The notes under the pieces are model-generated. The model had not been told where the DNA came from. It saw only the letters and a list, made by a program, of their open reading frames with translations, and ran no database searches. DNA of 5,525 bases from Actinomycetes bacterium (GTDB lineage Bacteria > Actinomycetota > Actinomycetes > Actinomycetales > Microbacteriaceae). The DNA lies in contig JAEWJG010000260.1 of the NCBI GenBank assembly GCA_023386675.1, forward strand, positions 1-5,525, in the 5' to 3' direction. Made by a program: the position numbers and the translations under genes. Positions 1 through 5,428 of the stretch are shown piece after piece. How positions within the stretch are numbered: position 1 is the first letter of the stretch; each line of letters opens with the position of its first letter.

Positions 1-45
1 GGTCAGGGCCGTCGCTGCTGCGGCGAGGGGGCGTCGGGCGAGCAT
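1..45 (-). CDS. N-terminus of a probable exported protein (partial)
   Basis: On the minus strand an ATG at 45-43 opens a frame that stays open to the window edge and reads MLARRPLAAAATALT. A short Arg-Arg start followed by an Ala-rich hydrophobic run resembles the beginning of a signal peptide or a membrane anchor. No family can be named from 15 residues. The start lies 34 bases beyond the stop of the YbdK-type gene on the same strand, so the two could be co-transcribed. A TANNNT hexamer, TACCGT (57-52 on the minus strand), ends exactly 6 bases before the ATG, which is the spacing expected for a leaderless transcript. There is no good Shine-Dalgarno, only AGGG very close to the start. The call rests on start context and composition alone. 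Confidence 0.4.
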   Translation of the reverse strand, partial: MLARRPLAAAATALT

Positions 46-79
46 GACCCTACGGTACGCGCGGTTCCTATGGATGCGC

Positions 80-1216
80 TCAGCGCGCCAGGCCATTTCG
101 CAGCTCATGCGTGAGCGAGCTCACCACGGCCTGCAGGCTCCCGCCGTTCCGCTCGGCCACCGCGAGCTGGCGCTGGTAGCTCGCGCCCGTGTCCAGGATG
201 GTGAGCACCGTGCCGAGCTCGTCGACGCAGCCCAGCCGCTCGGCCTCTGGCTGCAGATCCGCGACCAGGTCGCGGAGCGAGTCGGAGACGAGCCGCTCGC
301 TGCCGTCCGGGGCCAGGATGATCTCCGCATCCAGTCCGTAGCGGGCAGCGCGCCACTTGTTCTCGCGCACGAACCACGGCTGCAGCGTGACCGGCTCCAC
401 GCCGTCGTCGAGCTGGGCCGACATCCGGTCGGTCAGACAGTGGATGAGCGCCGCGACCGCGCCGACCTCGTCGGGCGTCGACAGGCCGTCGCAGGCGCGC
501 ATCTCGACCGTGCCCCACTTCGGCGAGGGGCGGATGTCCCAGCGCACCTCCGAGTGGTCCTCGACGACGCCGGTGGTCACCAGATCCTGGACGTACTCCT
601 CGTAGTTCGCCCACGTGCCGAACTGCCACGGCAGACCCGCGGTCGGAAGCTGCTGGAACATCAGCGCCCGGTTGGACGCGTAGCCGGTGCGCGCCCCCGA
701 CCAGAACGGGCTCGACGCACTGAGCGCCTGCAGGTGCGGGTAGTAGGTGAGCAGGCCGTTGACGATCGGCAGCGCCTTGTCGACGGAGTCGATGCCGACG
801 TGGACGTGGACTCCCCAGATCATCATCTGCCGGCCCCACCACTGGGTGCGGTCGAGAAGCCGGTCGTAGCGCTCGTTCGGCGTCACCTTCTGGTCGTACC
901 ACTGGGCGAAGGGATGCGTCCCCGCGCACATCAGCTCGACGCCGAGCGGGTCCGTGACCTCGCGGACGAGGCCGATCAGCTCCTGCAGGTCGGTGATCGC
1001 GGCGGGCACGGTCCTGTGGACCCGGCTGACCAGCTCCACGGTGTTCAGCAGCAGCTCGTGCGTGATCTGAGGGTGCTCCCGGCCGTCGGGCGTCCCCAGC
1101 TCCCGGAGCACCTCGTCGGCGATGTGGACGAGGTCGCCGGTGGAGCCGTCCACCAGCGCCAGCTCCCACTCGATCCCGACGGTGGAGCGCTCGGACTCCG
1201 AGAATTCGATCTGCAT
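80..1216 (-). CDS. YbdK-type carboxylate-amine ligase (glutamate-cysteine ligase family 2)
   Basis: A protein of 378 residues, near the usual YbdK length of about 370. Members of this ATP-dependent superfamily join a carboxylate to an amine; E. coli YbdK has weak glutamate-cysteine ligase activity, but the physiological substrate of actinobacterial members is generally unknown. Visible family motifs, in order, are GIEWELALVD (from Gly14, with acidic Glu16 and Glu18), CAGTHPFAQW (His101), WGVHVHVG (His137 and His139), SASSPFWSGARTGYASNR, a DIRPSPKWGTVEMRACDG block and ENKWRAARYGLDAE. I chose ATG 1216 because the family motif begins about 13 residues later and GGGAC lies 6 bases upstream. An in-frame TTG at 1255 would add 13 poorly family-like residues (MRRFEQSDGRDDR) and lacks a ribosome site. 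The gene is divergent from rpsP. The family is certain; the reaction is not. Confidence 0.9.
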   Translation of the reverse strand: MQIEFSESERSTVGIEWELALVDGSTGDLVHIADEVLRELGTPDGREHPQITHELLLNTVELVSRVHRTVPAAITDLQELIGLVREVTDPLGVELMCAGTHPFAQWYDQKVTPNERYDRLLDRTQWWGRQMMIWGVHVHVGIDSVDKALPIVNGLLTYYPHLQALSASSPFWSGARTGYASNRALMFQQLPTAGLPWQFGTWANYEEYVQDLVTTGVVEDHSEVRWDIRPSPKWGTVEMRACDGLSTPDEVGAVAALIHCLTDRMSAQLDDGVEPVTLQPWFVRENKWRAARYGLDAEIILAPDGSERLVSDSLRDLVADLQPEAERLGCVDELGTVLTILDTGASYQRQLAVAERNGGSLQAVVSSLTHELRNGLAR

Positions 1217-1263
1217 GCGGTCGTCCCGTCCATCCGATTGTTCAAAGCGGCGCAATGTCTGAC

Positions 1264-1269
1264 AGAATA
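1264..1269 (-). promoter_or_regulatory. Possible -10 box for the YbdK-type gene
   Basis: TATTCT on the minus strand (1269 to 1264) fits the actinobacterial -10 pattern TANNNT. Transcription would begin around 1256-1258. That is just before the TTG at 1255 and gives a leader of about 40 bases for the preferred ATG at 1216. I could not find a convincing -35 box at 16-19 bases, so this is a weak call. Confidence 0.3.
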
Positions 1270-1329
1270 GCTAGTTGAGTTCGACGTGCCCGACCCTCTA
1301 TCCGGCGCGTGGGACGAACATTAGACCTC

Positions 1330-1359
1330 CTGCCGCGTGTGCCCCCACGCCCACGGCAG
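1330..1359 (+). other. Hairpin in the rpsP leader
   Basis: CTGCC (1330-1334) pairs with GGCAG (1355-1359), and GCGTG (1335-1339) pairs with CACGC (1346-1350). Together they make a 10-bp stem with a 6-base loop and a 4-base bulge (1351-1354) on the 3' side. It lies 38 bases before the rpsP start and leaves the AGGAG ribosome site free. It could be a leader element controlling the ribosomal protein operon, but in GC-rich DNA a stem of this size can arise by chance. The rest of the 1217-1397 region holds a TAGACC hexamer at 1322-1327 that only partly resembles a -10 box. I see no clear rpsP promoter. Confidence 0.3.
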
Positions 1360-1397
1360 TCAGTTCGACACAACTCATCCACTCATACAGGAGAACC

Positions 1398-1868
1398 GTG
1401 GCTGTCAAAATCCGTCTGAAGCGCCTGGGCAAGATCCGCGCTCCGTACTACCGCATCGTCGTCGCCGACTCGCGCACCAAGCGCGACGGTCGCGTGATCG
1501 AGGAGATCGGTCTGTACCACCCCACCGAGGAGCCCTCGCGCATCGAGGTCGACTCCGACCGCGCGCAGTACTGGCTGAGCGTCGGCGCCCAGCCGACCGA
1601 GCAGGTCACCGCGCTGCTGAAGCTCACCGGCGACTGGGGCAAGTTCAAGGGCGACAAGAACGCCGTCTCGACCGTGAAGACCGCTGACGAGAAGGTCGCG
1701 TTCGTCGCCGACGAGAAGAAGAAGCCGGTCCTGAAGCCGAAGGCGGACAAGACCGCCGAGGCCGCGGCCGTCGTCGAGGCCGAGGTCGAGCGCGAGGAGG
1801 CCGACGAGGCCAACGTCGTCGCCGAGGCCGAGGCCATTGCGGACGACGCGTCCGACGAGAAGGCCTGA
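1398..1868 (+). CDS. rpsP: 30S ribosomal protein S16
   Basis: S16 binds 16S rRNA early in assembly of the 30S subunit. The product has 156 residues. The first 85 or so are the compact S16 fold, starting AVKIRLKRLGKIRAPYYRIV after the initiator and continuing with VADSRTKRDGR, IGLYHPTEEPS and AQYWLSVGAQPTEQV, all typical of the family. Residues from about 95 onward form a Lys-rich, then Glu/Ala-rich extension. E. coli S16 has only 82 residues, but such acidic tails are common in actinobacteria. The start is GTG at 1398 with AGGAG at 1389-1393, 4 bases upstream. The frame is open back to an ATG at 1275, but those extra 41 codons are unlike S16 and cover the leader. First gene of the operon with khpA and rimM. 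Confidence 0.97.
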   Translation: MAVKIRLKRLGKIRAPYYRIVVADSRTKRDGRVIEEIGLYHPTEEPSRIEVDSDRAQYWLSVGAQPTEQVTALLKLTGDWGKFKGDKNAVSTVKTADEKVAFVADEKKKPVLKPKADKTAEAAAVVEAEVEREEADEANVVAEAEAIADDASDEKA

Positions 1869-1872
1869 CGTC

Positions 1873-2103
1873 TTGCTCGCACCCGCGCTCACGCACCTGG
1901 TCAAGGGGATCGTCGATCACCCTGACGACGTCCACGTCGTGGCCAAGAGCTCCCCGCGTGGCGAGGTCCTCGAGATTCGCGTGAATCCCGAGGACCTCGG
2001 CCGGGTGATCGGCCGCTCCGGCCGCACGGCGAAGGCTCTCCGCACCCTCGTGACAGCGCTGGCCGATGGCAAGCGCGTCCGTGTCGACGTCGTCGACGAC
2101 TGA
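1873..2103 (+). CDS. khpA: KH-domain RNA-binding protein KhpA
   Basis: A 76-residue protein that is essentially one type II KH domain. The RNA-gripping GxxG loop is visible as GRSG at residues 47-50, in the context DLGRVIGRSGRTAKALRTLV, preceded by the N-terminal LAPALTHLVKGIVDHPDDV block typical of this family. KhpA is a small RNA chaperone that in several Gram-positive bacteria works with KhpB (EloR/Jag) on cell elongation and division, and binds many RNAs. The preferred start is TTG at 1873, 4 bases after the rpsP stop, with GAGAAGG inside the rpsP end about 9 bases upstream. An ATG at 1837 would add 12 residues lying inside rpsP that do not belong to the family. Translational coupling to rpsP is likely. 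Confidence 0.93.
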   Translation: MLAPALTHLVKGIVDHPDDVHVVAKSSPRGEVLEIRVNPEDLGRVIGRSGRTAKALRTLVTALADGKRVRVDVVDD

Positions 2104-2104
2104 G

Positions 2105-2779
2105 GTGGCGGACCACAAACTGCCTCGCAAGGAGGTCGCCCCCCGGCCCGGTCAGACCGAGCTGCGCGTCGGGCGTCTCACGAAGGCGCACGGCCTCAAG
2201 GGCGCCCTGAAGATCGAGCTGTACACGGACGAGCCCGAGAAGCGATTCGTGCCAGGAGCGGTGTTCACCCTTCAGGTGCCGACCGCGTCCAAGTGGCACG
2301 GCAAGACGCTCGAGCTCTCCGAACTGCGCTGGTACAACGGCCACCCGGTCGGCTTCTTCGTCGGCGTCGATGACCGCACGGAGGCCGAGACGCTCGTCAA
2401 GGCGATCCTCTGGGTGAGCCAGGACGAGAAGCAGCTGCCGGAGGAGGACGACGCCTGGTACGACCACCAGCTGGTCGGGCTGGACGCCCTGCGCGACGGC
2501 GTCGTGGTGGGACGCGTCGCGCGCGTCGACCACCTCCCGGCGCAGGACCTGCTGGCCGTCGCGACGGCCGACGGCGAAGTGCTGGTTCCGTTCGTGAAGG
2601 CGATCGTGCCGGAGGTCGACCTGGCCGCCGGCACGGTGATACTGACACCGCCCGCTGGACTCTTCGAGGAGCTGCCGGACGACGAGCCGGAGTCGGAGGA
2701 CGAGTCGGAGCCGGAAGCGGCGTCGGAACAGGCCTCGGACGGCGACCCGGAGCACACGGCCGGCGAGGACGAGGACTGA
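2105..2779 (+). CDS. rimM: Ribosome maturation factor RimM
   Basis: RimM assists late folding of the head of the 30S subunit and contacts the S19/16S rRNA region. The 224-residue product has the N-terminal RimM barrel (about residues 20-108, opening LRVGRLTKAHGLKGALKIEL) and the PRC-barrel (about 115-186, with AWYDHQLVGL, the hallmark HLPAQDLLAV and VPFVKAIVPEVDLAAG). A 37-residue Asp/Glu/Ser-rich tail (188-224) follows, longer than in most RimM proteins. GTG at 2105 is preferred because it comes 1 base after the khpA stop and gives a short lead-in. An ATG at 2066 would overlap khpA by 38 bases and add 13 residues. Neither has a clear Shine-Dalgarno, so termination-reinitiation from khpA is plausible. 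An AAGGAGGT at 2128-2135 inside the gene has no usable start after it. Confidence 0.96.
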   Translation: MADHKLPRKEVAPRPGQTELRVGRLTKAHGLKGALKIELYTDEPEKRFVPGAVFTLQVPTASKWHGKTLELSELRWYNGHPVGFFVGVDDRTEAETLVKAILWVSQDEKQLPEEDDAWYDHQLVGLDALRDGVVVGRVARVDHLPAQDLLAVATADGEVLVPFVKAIVPEVDLAAGTVILTPPAGLFEELPDDEPESEDESEPEAASEQASDGDPEHTAGEDED

Positions 2780-2780
2780 C

Positions 2781-2808
2781 GAGAGGGCGACCCACGGGTC
2801 GCCCTCTT
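2781..2808. terminator. Hairpin terminator shared by rimM and the GntR gene
   Basis: A stem of 12 pairs (2781-2792 with 2797-2808; 11 Watson-Crick plus one G-U at the base) closes on the 4-base loop CACG. It fills nearly all of the 35 bases between the rimM stop and the stop of the convergent GntR gene. Only scattered T residues follow it on the plus strand, and the minus-strand side is not U-rich, so it is an actinobacterial-style terminator with a poor U-tract. It could act in both directions. It separates rpsP-khpA-rimM from trmD. Confidence 0.8.
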
Positions 2809-2814
2809 CGTCGT

Positions 2815-3465
2815 TCAGCCGACGATCGCGAGTCCGCGCCCGCGGAGGGCGCGCGCATCCGCATCCAGCGCCGTGAGCAGCCGTTCGTGGGTGCCGACGA
2901 TGTGGGCGTGGATGAGCGCGGCAGCGGCGTCCGCCTGCCGGCCGGCGATGAGCCGGACGATCTCGCGGTGCTCCTGCCAGGCCTCTTCGCTGCGGGCGAC
3001 GAGCCAGCGGGAGCGCGCCAGCCGGGTCATGGCGGAGTCGACGGTGTCGGCGAAGAAGTGATTGCCGGACAGCGCGGCCAGACGGACGTGGAAGTGCGTC
3101 CCCGCCCGGACGGCCTCGTCGGCGGGGACGTTCGTGTCGAACTCGTCCAGGTTCGCGGCGAGCGCCGAGATGTCCGCGTCGGTGGCCCGCGCGCAGCTCA
3201 GGCGTGCGGCCGCGGTCTCGACCGCATCCCGGAGTTCGCTGAGCCGGGCGATCTCGCCGAGGTCGATGGGGGAGACCTGCCAGGCGCGCCCGTCGCGGGC
3301 GACCAGCCCCTCCGCCTCCAGCCGCATCAGGGCGGCGCGGAGCGGGGTGCGGGATGCGCCGAGCTCGGCTTCGAGGCCGCGCTCGGTGAGGCGTGATCCC
3401 GGCACCCGGTCGAGGTCGAGGATCTGGGAGCGAAGTCGGTCGTACGCCGTCGGGTGCTCTGACAT
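2815..3465 (-). CDS. FadR-subfamily GntR transcriptional regulator (FCD domain)
   Basis: A 216-residue DNA-binding repressor-type protein. Residues 8-66 form the winged helix, with the recognition segment LEAELGASRTPLRAALMRLE at 31-50 and then EGLVARDGRAWQV. Residues 70-205 form the all-helical FCD effector domain. FCD domains usually bind a metal through one Asp and three His. His126 (in HFHVRL), His166 (in QEHREIV) and His188 (in HAHI) are present, but the usual Asp four residues before the first His is Gly122. The start is ATG 3465 with a strong AAAGGAGG at 3476-3469, only 3 bases away. It is divergent from the transporter across 46 bases holding three GGTATACC palindromes, so it very probably controls itself and the transporter. 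It is convergent with rimM. The ligand is unknown; FadR-type regulators usually sense small organic acids or sugar acids. Confidence 0.93.
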   Translation of the reverse strand: MSEHPTAYDRLRSQILDLDRVPGSRLTERGLEAELGASRTPLRAALMRLEAEGLVARDGRAWQVSPIDLGEIARLSELRDAVETAAARLSCARATDADISALAANLDEFDTNVPADEAVRAGTHFHVRLAALSGNHFFADTVDSAMTRLARSRWLVARSEEAWQEHREIVRLIAGRQADAAAALIHAHIVGTHERLLTALDADARALRGRGLAIVG

Positions 3466-3476
3466 GATCCTCCTTT

Positions 3477-3510
3477 GGTATACCGGCTTGGTATACCGCT
3501 AGGGTATACC
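3477..3510. promoter_or_regulatory. Triple GGTATACC operator array
   Basis: Three identical 8-base perfect palindromes GGTATACC lie at 3477-3484, 3490-3497 and 3503-3510, each starting exactly 13 bases after the last. The 5-base spacers differ (GGCTT, GCTAG), so this is a conserved site repeated rather than a simple tandem duplication. The first two share the longer context TTGGTATACCG; the third is extended to GGGTATACCC. The first abuts the ribosome site of the GntR gene and the third ends 1 base before the transporter ATG. GGTATA is the element recognised as a three-fold repeat by the FadR-type regulator NanR of E. coli, and TGGTATACCA-like palindromes suit this subfamily. The array is therefore the likely binding site of the adjacent GntR protein. 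Confidence 0.85.
3500..3505 (+). promoter_or_regulatory. Possible -10 box of a leaderless transporter promoter
   Basis: TAGGGT matches TANNNT and ends exactly 6 bases before the transporter ATG at 3512, so transcription would start at or next to the A of the start codon. It overlaps the third palindrome (3503-3510), so a bound repressor would cover it. A loose -35 candidate TTGGTA (3475-3480, 19-base spacer) overlaps the first palindrome. The alternative reading is that AGGG at 3501-3504 is a weak ribosome site 7 bases from the ATG. Confidence 0.45.
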
Positions 3511-3511
3511 C

Positions 3512-4723
3512 ATGAACAGCCGGACCGAACGCCGTCCCCGCCCGTGGCTGATGCTCGCGTTCGGCGTACTCGCTCAAGCGAGTTCGACGGTGTTCGTCTC
3601 GACGCCGGCGTTCCTCATCCCGCTGCTCCACACCGAGCGCGGGCTGAGTCTCGCGCAGGCCGGTCTGCTGGCGTCGGCGCCGACACTCGGGTTGGTGCTC
3701 ACGCTGATCGGCTGGGGCGCGCTGAGCGACCGGATCGGCGAGCGCTGGGTCATCGCGTCGGGCCTCGCGATCACGGCGGTGGCCGCGATCGGCGCGATGT
3801 TCGTCGACTCGTACCTGGCACTCGGGGCGCTGTTCCTGGTCGGCGGGATGGCGTCCGCGAGCCCCAACGCGGCCAGCGGGCGCGTCGTGATCGGCTGGTT
3901 CCCGAAGGAGCGGCGCGGGCTGGCCATGGGCATCCGGCAGATGTGCCAACCGCTCGGCGTCGCCATCGCGGCGGTCAGCGTCCCGCTGCTCGCCGCCTCC
4001 GGGGGCATCGCGGCGGCGCTGATCGTTCCCGCGGTCCTCTGCGGCGTGTCCGCGGTCCTCTGCGCGATCGGCATCGTCGACCCGCCTCGTCCGCCGCGCC
4101 GTGCGGCCGCGGGCGAGGAGGCGCATCCCCAGGCCGTATGGCGGCCGTACCGCGAGACGTCGCTGCTGTGGCGCATCCACGGGGTGTCGATGCTGCTCGT
4201 GGTGCCGCAGTTCACCGTGTCCACGTTCGGGCTGGTCTGGCTCGTCTCGCAGCTGCACTTCTCGCCTTTCGCCGCCGGCGTCGTCATCGGCGTCAGCCAG
4301 TTCGCTGGAGCCATCGGCCGCATCGGGATCGGCGTGCTCAGCGATCGCGTCGGGAGCCACCTGCGACCGCTGCGCTGGGTCTCGCTGTGCGCAGTCGTGG
4401 TGATGCTGCTGATGGCGGCGGCATCCGCCCTCGGCTCGGTCGCAGCGGCGGTCATCCTGATCGTGGCGGCCATCGTGACGGTGGCGGACAACGGCCTCGC
4501 GTACACGTCGGTCGCGGAGATCGCCGGCCCGTTCTGGTCGGGACGCGCACTCGGCGCGCAGAACACCGGTCAGTTCCTTGCGGCGTCGGTGGTGGGACCG
4601 GCCGTCGGCGCCCTCATCGGGTGGGTCGGCTATCCGATCGCCTTCGCGCTGGTCGCCGTCTGCCCGGCCGTCGCGACCCCGCTCGTGCCCCGGGATCGGG
4701 AGCTCGCGGTCGTGCCCGCCTAG
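3512..4723 (+). CDS. Major facilitator superfamily transporter
   Basis: A 403-residue inner-membrane protein with about 12 hydrophobic helices in two six-helix halves. They are joined by a hydrophilic loop at about residues 190-215 (DPPRPPRRAAAGEEAHPQ). The family signature between helices 2 and 3 is clear as GALSDRIGER (69-78), and a degenerate copy, GVLSDRVGSHLR, occupies the equivalent place in the second half. GWFPKERRGLAMGIRQMCQPLG (128-149) is a pattern shared by many MFS permeases for organic anions or sugars, but I cannot assign a substrate. Direction of transport is also unknown. The ATG at 3512 sits 1 base after the third operator. The gene is divergent from the FadR-type regulator, a standard pairing for ligand-induced uptake or efflux. 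Its stop is only 11 bases from trmD. Base usage does not look different from its neighbours. Confidence 0.92.
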   Translation: MNSRTERRPRPWLMLAFGVLAQASSTVFVSTPAFLIPLLHTERGLSLAQAGLLASAPTLGLVLTLIGWGALSDRIGERWVIASGLAITAVAAIGAMFVDSYLALGALFLVGGMASASPNAASGRVVIGWFPKERRGLAMGIRQMCQPLGVAIAAVSVPLLAASGGIAAALIVPAVLCGVSAVLCAIGIVDPPRPPRRAAAGEEAHPQAVWRPYRETSLLWRIHGVSMLLVVPQFTVSTFGLVWLVSQLHFSPFAAGVVIGVSQFAGAIGRIGIGVLSDRVGSHLRPLRWVSLCAVVVMLLMAAASALGSVAAAVILIVAAIVTVADNGLAYTSVAEIAGPFWSGRALGAQNTGQFLAASVVGPAVGALIGWVGYPIAFALVAVCPAVATPLVPRDRELAVVPA

Positions 4724-4726
4724 ACT
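4721..4726 (+). promoter_or_regulatory. Possible -10 box of a leaderless trmD promoter
   Basis: TAGACT fits the actinobacterial -10 pattern TANNNT. Its first three bases are the stop codon of the transporter gene. Eight pyrimidine bases (CTCTTTCC) separate it from the trmD ATG, so the first purine downstream is the A of the start codon. No Shine-Dalgarno lies in the 11-base gap, which agrees with a leaderless message. A matching -35 box is not evident. Confidence 0.5.
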
Positions 4727-4734
4727 CTCTTTCC

Positions 4735-5418
4735 ATGCGCATCGACATCGTCACGATCTTCCCGACCTTCTTCGATGTGCTCGACATCTCCCTGCTCGGC
4801 AAGGCCCGGCAGTCCGGGCTGATCGAGCTCGGCGTGCACGACCTCCGCGACTTCACGCACGACCGCCACCGCACCGTCGACGACACGCCCTACGGCGGTG
4901 GGGCCGGCATGGTCATGAAACCGGAGCCGTGGGGGGAGGCGCTCGACGGCATCCTGGACGGCGCGACCGACCCGGTGGTGATCTTCCCGTCCCCTGCAGG
5001 GGAGGTGTTCACGCAGGCGACCGCCCGCGGGCTCGCGCAGGAGGAGCACCTCGTGTTCGGCTGCGGCCGCTACGAGGGGATCGACCAGCGCGTGTTCGAC
5101 GAGACGGCCTCGCGGGCCCGGGTGCGCCTGATGAGCATCGGCGACTATGTCCTCAATGGGGGAGAGGTGGCCACGATGGCGATGATCGAGGCCGTCGGCC
5201 GCCTCATCCCCGGCGTCGTCGGCAACCCCGAGAGCCTGGTGCAGGAATCGCACGAGGACGGGCTGCTCGAATACCCGAGCTACACCAAGCCGGCGGTCTG
5301 GCGAGGCCGAGAGGTGCCCCCTGTGCTCCTTTCGGGCAACCACGGCGCCGTCGACGCCTGGAGGCACGAGCAGCAGCTCGCGCGCACCCGCGCCGTCCGC
5401 CCCGACCTGCTGCCCTAG
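4735..5418 (+). CDS. trmD: tRNA (guanine-N1-)-methyltransferase TrmD
   Basis: TrmD methylates N1 of G37, next to the anticodon, using S-adenosylmethionine; this prevents +1 frameshifting and is generally essential. The 227-residue product shows the SPOUT trefoil-knot signatures: DFTHDRHRTVDDTPYGGGAG (39-58), FGCGRYEGIDQRV (108-120), SIGDYVLNGGEVA (134-146), GRLIPGVVGN (155-164), GLLEYPSYTKP (176-186) and PPVLLSGNHGAVDAWR near the end. Arg156 aligns with the E. coli catalytic Arg154. Ungapped alignment puts Glu171 where E. coli has the catalytic Asp169. The protein stops soon after the RPDLL segment and lacks the last helices of the 255-residue E. coli enzyme; actinobacterial TrmD proteins are generally about this short. 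Normally trmD follows rimM directly; here a GntR/MFS pair intervenes. The ATG at 4735 has no ribosome site. Confidence 0.97.
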   Translation: MRIDIVTIFPTFFDVLDISLLGKARQSGLIELGVHDLRDFTHDRHRTVDDTPYGGGAGMVMKPEPWGEALDGILDGATDPVVIFPSPAGEVFTQATARGLAQEEHLVFGCGRYEGIDQRVFDETASRARVRLMSIGDYVLNGGEVATMAMIEAVGRLIPGVVGNPESLVQESHEDGLLEYPSYTKPAVWRGREVPPVLLSGNHGAVDAWRHEQQLARTRAVRPDLLP

Positions 5419-5428
5419 CCGTCCCGAT

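Noticed and set aside
44..1270. Long plus-strand open frame of 408 codons opposite the ligase gene
   Set aside because: Its product is low-complexity Arg/Val/Asp-rich with no recognisable domain, and it is the mirror of a clear YbdK-type gene. In GC-rich DNA such antisense frames are expected.
1275..1397. N-terminal extension of S16 from ATG 1275
   Set aside because: The 41 extra residues do not resemble S16, and the GTG at 1398 has a good ribosome site and gives the standard AVKIRL start.
2128..2135. Near-perfect ribosome site AAGGAGGT inside rimM
   Set aside because: No in-frame ATG, GTG or TTG follows at a usable distance, and starting later would cut into the RimM domain. It most likely just encodes Lys-Glu-Val.
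1901..4360. Minus-strand open frame of 819 codons spanning khpA, rimM, the regulator and the transporter
   Set aside because: It crosses four well-supported genes and two intergenic regions, and the translation is repetitive Arg/Ala/Asp-rich with no domain. It is a by-product of high GC content.
3475..5418. Plus-strand frame of 647 codons that could look like a fusion ending in TrmD
   Set aside because: Only its last part, from 4735, is TrmD. The rest is the transporter region read in the wrong frame and has no family features.
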